Below the pieces are notes generated by a model. That model saw only the letters and a list, made by a program, of their open reading frames with translations. It made no database searches and was not told where the DNA came from. Shown piece after piece: positions 5,231 through 9,997 of a stretch of DNA of 9,997 nt; position 1 is the first letter of the stretch; every line of letters begins with the position of its first letter. Source of the stretch: Clostridiales bacterium (GTDB lineage: Bacteria; Bacillota; Clostridia; Oscillospirales; Oscillospiraceae); contig JAQXNP010000204.1 in the NCBI GenBank assembly GCA_029098065.1, positions 1-9,997 of the forward strand, read 5' to 3'. The position numbers were made by a program, and so were the translations under genes.

Positions 5231-6916
5231 ATGCATCAAGACGATATGGAATCCCGCATCAGAAACGCGGTCGAACATGTGGCTCCAGATCCGCTGGAAA
5301 ACATCCTCTCCTCCCGAGGCTCTCAGGAAAATGCCGTATGCCCCGCCGCCGAAAAAAAGGTCAGGAAAAAAACACGCTGGACTTCTCTGGCCGCGGCAGC
5401 CATCCTCGCCCTGATCTGCTGCGGCGGCTTTGCAGCCTGGCAAAACGCTTCCGCGGTCGCCTCTGTGATCTCCCTGGACGTGAACCCCAGCATCCAGCTC
5501 CGGGTAAACGCCCGGGAAAACGTGCTCTCCGCCGATCCCATGAATGAGGACGCCGAGGTCATTCTGGAAAATATGGAACTGAAAGGGAGCCAGCTCAATG
5601 TGGCGGTCAATGCCATCGTGGGATCTCTTTTGCAGCACGGCTATCTGGACCGGATCTCCTCTGCCATCCTTATTTCTGTGGAAGACAGCGATGCCCAGCG
5701 TGCTTCCCGCCTGGAGAATTCTCTGATGGATCAGGTGAACGCCACCCTGCAGAACGCCTCTTCCGGCGCGGAGATCCTGAGCCAGGTGGTGGAGCGGACC
5801 GACGGGCTGGAGGACAAGGCCGCGGCCAGCGGCATCTCTGTGGGCAAAGCCGCCCTGGTGGAACAGGTCCAGACCTGCAACGGCGCGCTGGACTTTGACG
5901 GCTTGTCCGCCCTTTCGGTAGCGGAACTGCACCAGCTCCAAAGCGCCGGCGCCCCCGCAATGCCCATCGGTCAGGACGCCGCCTTCTCCTCCGCACTGGC
6001 CCAGGCCGGACTGTCAGCGGCAGATGTCCTCTCCTGGGAGGCAGATCCCGAACTGGATGAGACCCCCCCGCACTATGAAGTAGAACTGAAGACCGCCTCG
6101 GGCAAATGGGAATTTGACGTGGACGCCTATACCGGTGCGATCCTGAACGGTTCCGCCGCCACCGCCCAGGAGACCAGGCCTGCCTCCCCCTCCTCTGCCG
6201 GCAGCATCGGGGAAGCGGCCGCCAAACGGGCCGCGCTGGACCACGCGGGAATCACGGATGAAAGCAGCCTCAAATATATCAACTGCTGGCTGGAATATGA
6301 CAACGGCCAGCCGCACCATTATCAGGTGGAGTTCCAGACCCGCACCGCCCGGTACGAGTATGAAATCGACCTGACCACCGGGGCGGTGCTCGACGCGGAG
6401 ACGGAGCAGACCGCCTCTTCCAGCGGCCCCGCTTCCAGTCCCTCCCCCGCTCCCTCTTCTCTCCCCTCCGCCGCCGGCCGGATCGGAGTGGAAACGGCTC
6501 AGTCCATCGCCCTGAGCGACGCCGGTCTTTCCGCTTCCGACGTTACCGGCCTGAAGGTAGAACTGGACCGGGAAGGCGGTACGGAGATCTACGATGTGGA
6601 ATTCCGGACCTCCGGCGTGGAATACGACTATGAGCTCCGGGCCTCTGACGGCGCCATTCTGAAATCGGATTGGGAGGCTGGCAAAACCAGCTCCACCACC
6701 GCCGTCTCCGCCGATGTGGGCGCAGAGGCCGCCAAATCAGCCGCCTTTCTTGACGCCGGGGTCTCCGCCGAATCCGTCACCCATTTGAAAATAGAAGCAG
6801 ACACCAAAAAAGGCACGGCTGTTTACAAGATTGAGTTCAAGGTATCGGATACAGAGTATGAATACGAGATCCGGGCTTCCGATGGCGCGGTCCTGAGCCG
6901 GGACACGGACCACTGA
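5231..6916 (+). CDS. RsgI-like membrane anti-sigma protein with four PepSY-like repeats
   Basis: A 561-residue protein. Residues 1-49 are a short charged cytosolic part, presumably the sigma-binding region, with no zinc-binding anti-sigma HxxxCxxC motif. One transmembrane helix spans about 51-72. Residues 74-175 match the RsgI juxtamembrane domain: VISLDVNPSIQLRVN (79-93), the MELKGSQLN segment (115-123) and SSAILISVED (143-152). RsgI proteins are reported to self-cleave at the Asn-Pro of this motif, here Asn85-Pro86. A linker (180-240) leads to four PepSY-like repeats at about 246-306, 325-388, 417-478 and 495-556. Each has a helix ending in AG, a Y-x-V/I-E-F/L strand and a final tGA(I/V)L hairpin. 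A Ser/Pro/Ala linker (394-416) separates repeats 2 and 3. It likely holds the upstream sigma factor inactive until an envelope signal triggers proteolysis. Role inferred; the family match is strong. Confidence 0.85.
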   Translation: MHQDDMESRIRNAVEHVAPDPLENILSSRGSQENAVCPAAEKKVRKKTRWTSLAAAAILALICCGGFAAWQNASAVASVISLDVNPSIQLRVNARENVLSADPMNEDAEVILENMELKGSQLNVAVNAIVGSLLQHGYLDRISSAILISVEDSDAQRASRLENSLMDQVNATLQNASSGAEILSQVVERTDGLEDKAAASGISVGKAALVEQVQTCNGALDFDGLSALSVAELHQLQSAGAPAMPIGQDAAFSSALAQAGLSAADVLSWEADPELDETPPHYEVELKTASGKWEFDVDAYTGAILNGSAATAQETRPASPSSAGSIGEAAAKRAALDHAGITDESSLKYINCWLEYDNGQPHHYQVEFQTRTARYEYEIDLTTGAVLDAETEQTASSSGPASSPSPAPSSLPSAAGRIGVETAQSIALSDAGLSASDVTGLKVELDREGGTEIYDVEFRTSGVEYDYELRASDGAILKSDWEAGKTSSTTAVSADVGAEAAKSAAFLDAGVSAESVTHLKIEADTKKGTAVYKIEFKVSDTEYEYEIRASDGAVLSRDTDH

Positions 6917-6926
6917 TCCCCCTCCG

Positions 6927-6967
6927 AAAAAAAGAGCAGGTCTCATTGTGAGACCTGCTCTTTTTTT
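6927..6967. terminator. Bidirectional terminator between converging genes
   Basis: Seven A's, GAGCAGGTCTCA (6934-6945), TTG loop, TGAGACCTGCTC (6949-6960), seven T's. The perfect 12-bp stem with A and T tracts on both sides can end the anti-sigma transcript on + and the tetR transcript on -. Confidence 0.95.
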
Positions 6968-6987
6968 GAATCGGTGCTTCTCTCCGG

Positions 6988-7617
6988 TCACTCGCTGGTG
7001 ATGGCCCGGAGAATCATATAAAAGCCGTCCCGGAGAAACTCCTCCCGGGTCTTTCCGGTCTGCGCCGTCAGGGTGTCGGTGTTGCAGTCCGCCATGTGGA
7101 TCATACCGGAAGCGCTGGCCCAAAACAGCATCACTGTCTCCATGGGAGGCGTGGAGGCGCTCACCGTTCCGGCGCTCATCCCCTCTTCCAGGAACTGCGC
7201 CAGCTCCGCGCAGAACTCATTGGCCACCCGCCGGATATCCTGGTCACTCTTGGCCCCTACTGTTCCGGCGAGGGAACCGCCCATCACCGCTTCATAGGCG
7301 GTGGGGTTCTCCTCATAGAAATCCGTGATGGCGCCGCACACCGCGTCATAGGCGGCGTACCAATCTCCCGTATGACTGGCAATCGCCTGGTGGACCTTCT
7401 TTTTCAGCATAGCCAGACCATTGAGGAGGATGGTCCCCACGATCTCCTCCTTGCTCTCAAAATAGACGTAGAGGGTAGCCTTGCTGTATTCCGCCTCTCT
7501 GGCGATATCGTCCATCGTAGTCCGCTCTGTCCCCCGTTCGGAGAACAGCCGCTCCGCCGCCGCCAGAATGGAGCCGCGGTGATATTCTGCCAGCGCCTGC
7601 CGTTTTCCCATAGGCAT
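6988..7617 (-). CDS. TetR/AcrR-family transcriptional regulator
   Basis: A 209-residue protein. The N-terminal TetR helix-turn-helix is clear: RGSILAAAERLFSERG (14-29), TTMDDIAREAEYSKATLYVYFESKEEIV (33-60). The C-terminal ligand-binding and dimerisation part (about 65-209) is all-helical and diverged, so no ligand can be named. The start at 7617 is preceded by an AAGAAGG site only 5 bases away. A second in-frame ATG at 7611 (residue 3) is spaced 11 bases and is equally possible. It has its own promoter and lies just downstream of mgtE on the same strand, with 70 bases between. TetR repressors usually act on themselves and a neighbouring transporter; here the MATE or MgtE gene could be a target, but no shared operator is visible. 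Confidence 0.92.
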   Translation of the reverse strand: MPMGKRQALAEYHRGSILAAAERLFSERGTERTTMDDIAREAEYSKATLYVYFESKEEIVGTILLNGLAMLKKKVHQAIASHTGDWYAAYDAVCGAITDFYEENPTAYEAVMGGSLAGTVGAKSDQDIRRVANEFCAELAQFLEEGMSAGTVSASTPPMETVMLFWASASGMIHMADCNTDTLTAQTGKTREEFLRDGFYMILRAITSE

Positions 7618-7646
7618 CTCTACCTTCTTTCTTCCATATTGTTAAA

Positions 7647-7675
7647 ATTATATCACACTTTTTCCCACCGCGCAA
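7647..7675 (-). promoter_or_regulatory. Promoter of the tetR-type gene
   Basis: On the minus strand, TTGCGC (7675-7670), a 17-base spacer, and a perfect TATAAT (7652-7647). The predicted transcript start lies a few bases before the ribosome binding site, so the leader is very short. The -10 is consensus; the -35 keeps TTG. Confidence 0.75.
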
Positions 7676-7687
7676 TAACGTCCGCTC

Positions 7688-9046
7688 TCAAATTTGCAGC
7701 AGCCGCTGGGCCAGGGTGAAATAGACCACCAGGCTCACCGCATCCACGATCGTGGTGATCAGCGGGGACGCCATCAGGGCCGGATCCAGCTTCAGCCGCT
7801 TGGCCAGCATGGGCAGCATGGAACCGATGGACTTGGCCAGCACGACCGTCACCAGCAGGGCCCCCGACACGGTGACCGCCACCAGAACCTGTCCCGGATA
7901 CTGGATCATGAGCCGCGCAAAATTCACGAGGCTGAGGATCACTCCTACAATCAGGCTCACCCGCAGTTCCTTCCAGAACACCTTCAGGAAATCCTTCAGC
8001 TCGATCTCTCCCACCGCCATGCCGCGGATGATCATGGTGGAACTCTGGCTGCCGGCGTTTCCGCCGGTATCGGTGAGCATGGGAATAAAGGTGACCAGAA
8101 CGGGCACGGCGGCGAACGCCGCCTCAAACCGCCCCAGAATGGAACCGGTCAGCATGCTGGATACCATAAGGACCAGCAGCCACACAATGCGGTGCTTCGC
8201 CAGAGTAAGCACCCCGGTCTTCAGGTAGGGCTTCTCCGAGGGGGACATGGCGGCCATCTTCTCAAAGTCCTCGGTGGCCTCTTCCTCCATGACGTCCATC
8301 ACATCGTCCACCGTGACGATGCCGACCAGCCGCCCCTCCTGGTCTACGACCGGCAGGGAGATGAAGTCGTACTTCATCATCCTCTGGACGGCCTCCTCCT
8401 GATCCTCGGTGGTACGGGCGGCGATGAGATCGGTCTCCATCAGCTGGGAAATGGGCACATCGTCCCCGGCCAGCAGCAGCTCCCGGAGGGTGACCACCCC
8501 CTCCAGCACCCGCCTGGCGTCGATGACATAACAGGTATAAATAGACTCGCTTTCCTCTCCGGCAGAGCGGATCCGGGCGATCGCCTGCCGGACTGTCATC
8601 GTCTTTTTCAAGTCGATGAATTCAGCGGTCATAATGCTGCCCACCGAATTTTCCGGGTAATTGAGAAACTGGTTGATGACCTTCCGGGTATCCGGGCGGG
8701 CAGTCTTGAGGACCCGCTTGACTACATTGGCGGGCAGCTCTCCCAGCATATCCACCGCATCATCCACGTTCAGATCTTCCAGCAGTTCGGAAACCTCGGT
8801 GTCAGTGGCGGCGGCGATGATCGTCTCCTGATCCTCCGGTTCCAGATTGGCGAAGACGTCGGAGGCCACCTCTTTCGGCAGCATCCGGAAGACCAGCACC
8901 GTTTTTTCGGCGTCCAGATCTTCCATAAATTCCGCCACATCCATCTCATTGGCCTCGGCCAGCTGAGTCTTCAGTTCCCGATAGTCTCTGTTCTCCAGAA
9001 GTTCCTGCCACTGCCGCAGCAGGTCCTGGCGCTCCATGTTTTCCAT
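7688..9046 (-). CDS. mgtE: Magnesium transporter MgtE
   Basis: A 452-residue protein, full length for the family. Order: N-terminal superhelical domain (about 20-130), a pair of CBS domains (about 138-257, with SVGSIMTAEFIDL and FISLPVVDQEGRLVGIVTVDDVMDV), a connecting helix (about 258-285), and five transmembrane helices (about 287-450). The pore signatures are present: PMLTDTGGNAGSQSSTMIIRG (322-342) and LITTIVDAVSLVVYF (429-443), whose Asp435 corresponds to the pore aspartate that binds magnesium in characterised MgtE. Acidic residues in the N and CBS domains sense cytosolic magnesium and close the channel. The start at 9046 has AGGAGGA (9060-9054) 7 bases upstream. No terminator separates it from tetR, so read-through is possible. 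Confidence 0.96.
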   Translation of the reverse strand: MENMERQDLLRQWQELLENRDYRELKTQLAEANEMDVAEFMEDLDAEKTVLVFRMLPKEVASDVFANLEPEDQETIIAAATDTEVSELLEDLNVDDAVDMLGELPANVVKRVLKTARPDTRKVINQFLNYPENSVGSIMTAEFIDLKKTMTVRQAIARIRSAGEESESIYTCYVIDARRVLEGVVTLRELLLAGDDVPISQLMETDLIAARTTEDQEEAVQRMMKYDFISLPVVDQEGRLVGIVTVDDVMDVMEEEATEDFEKMAAMSPSEKPYLKTGVLTLAKHRIVWLLVLMVSSMLTGSILGRFEAAFAAVPVLVTFIPMLTDTGGNAGSQSSTMIIRGMAVGEIELKDFLKVFWKELRVSLIVGVILSLVNFARLMIQYPGQVLVAVTVSGALLVTVVLAKSIGSMLPMLAKRLKLDPALMASPLITTIVDAVSLVVYFTLAQRLLQI

Positions 9047-9061
9047 TGTCGATTCCTCCTG

Positions 9062-9148
9062 TCATTGCTGAAATGTACAGCGAGGAAGTACGACGAGACA
9101 AAAGCGTGCCAGTAAAGCGGAACGCTTCACCGGCACGGCGACATTCAT
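9062..9148 (-). CDS. Possible 28-codon leader ORF before mgtE (doubtful)
   Basis: ATG at 9148 to TGA at 9064-9062 encodes 28 residues with basic, cysteine and hydrophobic content (segments KRSALLARF and CLVVLPRC). It ends 15 bases before mgtE, just ahead of its ribosome binding site. It has no Shine-Dalgarno of its own and runs through the terminator-like hairpin, so it may simply be chance. It is listed because its position would suit a leader peptide coupled to mgtE. Confidence 0.15.
   Translation of the reverse strand: MNVAVPVKRSALLARFCLVVLPRCTFQQ
9100..9137 (-). terminator. Terminator-like hairpin upstream of mgtE
   Basis: On the minus strand, CGTGCCGGTGAAGCG (9137-9123), loop TTC, CGCTTTACTGGCACG (9119-9105), then C and TTTT (9103-9100). 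The 15-bp stem has two G-U pairs in minus-strand RNA; the same positions would be A-C mismatches in plus-strand RNA, so the structure favours minus-strand transcription. It could end the MATE transcript about 200 bases after its stop, or attenuate mgtE. Confidence 0.65.
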
Positions 9149-9166
9149 TCTATGGGCACGGCGAAC

Positions 9167-9262
9167 TCACCGCCGGCCCCCAGGCACGAGGAACAGCGGG
9201 CAGTGAACCGCCCATAAGGGAACATCGCTGTCCCGTTGGGTACTTCGGCCGCAGATGTCCAC
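9167..9262 (-). CDS. Possible 31-codon GTG ORF in the mgtE upstream region (doubtful)
   Basis: GTG at 9262-9260 lies 8 bases after a strong AAGGAGG (9277-9271) and reads 31 codons to TGA at 9169-9167. The peptide (starting VDICGRSTQRDSD) matches nothing I know. The ribosome binding site is as good as those of the real genes here, which is the only support. Confidence 0.2.
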   Translation of the reverse strand: MDICGRSTQRDSDVPLWAVHCPLFLVPGGRR

Positions 9263-9340
9263 AGACTGTTCCTCCTTTTTCCCAATTTTGGACAGGACTC
9301 CCCGCCCTCCGCTTCAGCATAGCACGGCGGGACGCTTTTT

Positions 9341-9997
9341 TCAAGCCTTTTGTGCCTCCTCCATTTTCCTGAGTTTCCGCAGAAACCCATTGGAAAGGGG
9401 GATGGCCAGCAGCATCGCGCACACGTCGGAAACAGGCTGGGCCAGAGCCACCCCGGTAAACTCCAGCAGGCGGGGCAGAATCAGGATGGCCGGGATAAAG
9501 AACAGCCCCTGACGGGCCAGCGCCACGATGGAAGCCCGGGCATTCTCCCCCACCGTCTGGAGCATCATGTTGTTGAGCACCACATAGCTCACTGTGGGCA
9601 GCGTGACAAACTGGCACCGCAGGGCGAAGGTCCCCAGCCTCACCACCTCCGGATCGCCTTTCTGAAAGGCCAGGACGATCTGGGGGGACAGCAGACAGCC
9701 CAGAGCGGCGATGACCAGCAGAGCCGCCAGCCCCACCTTCACACAGAACCAGAAGGCCTTTCGCACCCGGTCATAGCGCCCGGCACCGTAATTGAAGCCG
9801 CACACCGGCTGAAAGCCCTGTCCAAAACCGATCATGGCAGATCCGGAGAACATGGATACCTTGCTGACAATGGCCATGGCCGCGATGGCGGCGTCTCCAA
9901 AGGGCTTGGCGGCCCAGTTCAGAAGGATGGAGGCAATGGAAGCCAGCCCCTGACGGTACATGGAGGGCAGACCTCCCCGGACAATGGTGCCGAGAAC
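9341..9997 (-). CDS. MATE-family multidrug/sodium antiporter, C-terminal part (runs off window)
   Basis: The frame is open from the right edge (9997) to TGA at 9343-9341, giving the last 218 residues of a protein of about 450; the start lies outside the window. Membrane segments alternate with family motifs: RGGLPSMYRQGLASIASILLN at the visible start, IGFGQGFQPVCGFNYGAGRYDRVRKAFW (about 57-84), the central hydrophobic pair VGLAALLVIAALGCLLS, and TVGENARASIVALARQGLFFIPAILIL. This is the pattern of the C-terminal six-helix bundle of MATE exporters, which expel cationic compounds in exchange for sodium or protons. The substrate cannot be predicted. It shares its strand with mgtE, 294 bases upstream of it, so the two are probably separate units. 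No ordinary terminator directly follows its stop; the first candidate is the hairpin at 9137-9100. Confidence 0.93.
   Translation of the reverse strand, partial: VLGTIVRGGLPSMYRQGLASIASILLNWAAKPFGDAAIAAMAIVSKVSMFSGSAMIGFGQGFQPVCGFNYGAGRYDRVRKAFWFCVKVGLAALLVIAALGCLLSPQIVLAFQKGDPEVVRLGTFALRCQFVTLPTVSYVVLNNMMLQTVGENARASIVALARQGLFFIPAILILPRLLEFTGVALAQPVSDVCAMLLAIPLSNGFLRKLRKMEEAQKA

Larger units (their letters stand above)
9047..9340 (-). promoter_or_regulatory. Intergenic region upstream of mgtE, structured, possible leader
   Basis: It holds, read along the minus strand: a GC inverted repeat CCCGCC/GGCGGG (9331-9326 / 9307-9302); AAGGAGG (9277-9271) with a GTG 8 bases later; a hairpin GGGCGG-TTCA-CTGCCC; a strong stem GGGCCGGCG/CGCCGtGCCC with one bulge (9179-9171 / 9163-9154); and a 15-bp terminator-like hairpin at 9137-9105. 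A 10-bp direct repeat GGCACGGCGA (+ strand 9132-9141 and 9155-9164) overlaps the last two. I looked for the M-box magnesium riboswitch, common before mgtE, and its conserved segments are absent. No good promoter was found; TTGTCT, 18 bases, TACATT (starting near 9103) is a weak candidate. Confidence 0.45.

Noticed and set aside
7694..9115. Long open frame on the + strand opposite mgtE
   Set aside because: It mirrors mgtE, is rich in His, Gln and Gly as expected of an antisense shadow, and has no family signature. mgtE on the minus strand has all its domains and a ribosome binding site.
9047..9340. M-box (ykoK) or manganese (yybP-ykoY) riboswitch upstream of mgtE
   Set aside because: The conserved segments I know for these classes (for example the GCCAATGGGT region of the M-box) are not present on the minus strand.
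9302..9341. Plus-strand terminator CCCGCC/GGCGGG followed by six T's
   Set aside because: The stem is only 6 bp with a 19-base loop, the T run lies at the very end of the MATE coding frame, and no + strand gene ends here.
1..9997. CRISPR array, insertion sequence, transposase or prophage genes
   Set aside because: No regularly spaced repeats, no transposase or integrase frame and no terminal inverted repeats were seen anywhere in the window.

Overview
The window looks like chromosome of a GC-rich Gram-positive Firmicute, most likely a gut Clostridia of the Oscillospiraceae type (the Flavonifractor / Oscillibacter / Lawsonibacter neighbourhood). This rests on the ribosomal-protein sequences and gene order, strong AGGAGG-type ribosome binding sites, hairpin-plus-T-run terminators, and an RsgI-like anti-sigma protein carrying PepSY repeats of a kind I associate with that family. 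The species cannot be named from this sequence alone.

Layout. 1-330: an AT-rich stretch with the 3' end of an unrecognised gene, its terminator, and a promoter-like region. 330-692: a small HxlR-family regulator. 693-4552: the translation/transcription core, rpmG-secE-nusG-rplK-rplA and then rplJ-rplL, all on the + strand. It has a promoter and a long structured leader before rpmG, a second near-consensus promoter and an L10-type attenuator leader before rplJ, and a strong terminator after rplL. rpoB and rpoC, the usual next genes, are not there. 4669-6916: a two-gene + strand operon of an ECF-type sigma factor and a membrane RsgI-like anti-sigma protein with four PepSY-like repeats. It ends in a bidirectional terminator shared with the converging minus-strand genes. 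6988-9997: minus-strand tetR-type regulator, mgtE magnesium transporter, and the C-terminal half of a MATE efflux protein that runs off the window. A 294-base gap between mgtE and the MATE gene contains a strong terminator-like hairpin.

How it works together. The ribosomal block supplies 50S proteins L33, L11, L1, L10 and L7/L12, the translocon subunit SecE and the elongation factor NusG. Two leaders there can be folded by hand into mutually exclusive antiterminator and terminator forms. The rplJ one matches the known L10(L12)4-controlled attenuator class. The one ahead of rpmG-secE-nusG does not match any leader class I know and is the best candidate for something undescribed. The sigma/anti-sigma pair looks like an envelope-sensing module: the extracytoplasmic part has the Asn-Pro autocleavage-type motif of RsgI proteins, but the sigma partner is a plain ECF sigma rather than SigI. 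All structures were folded by eye; no energy calculation or database search was possible.
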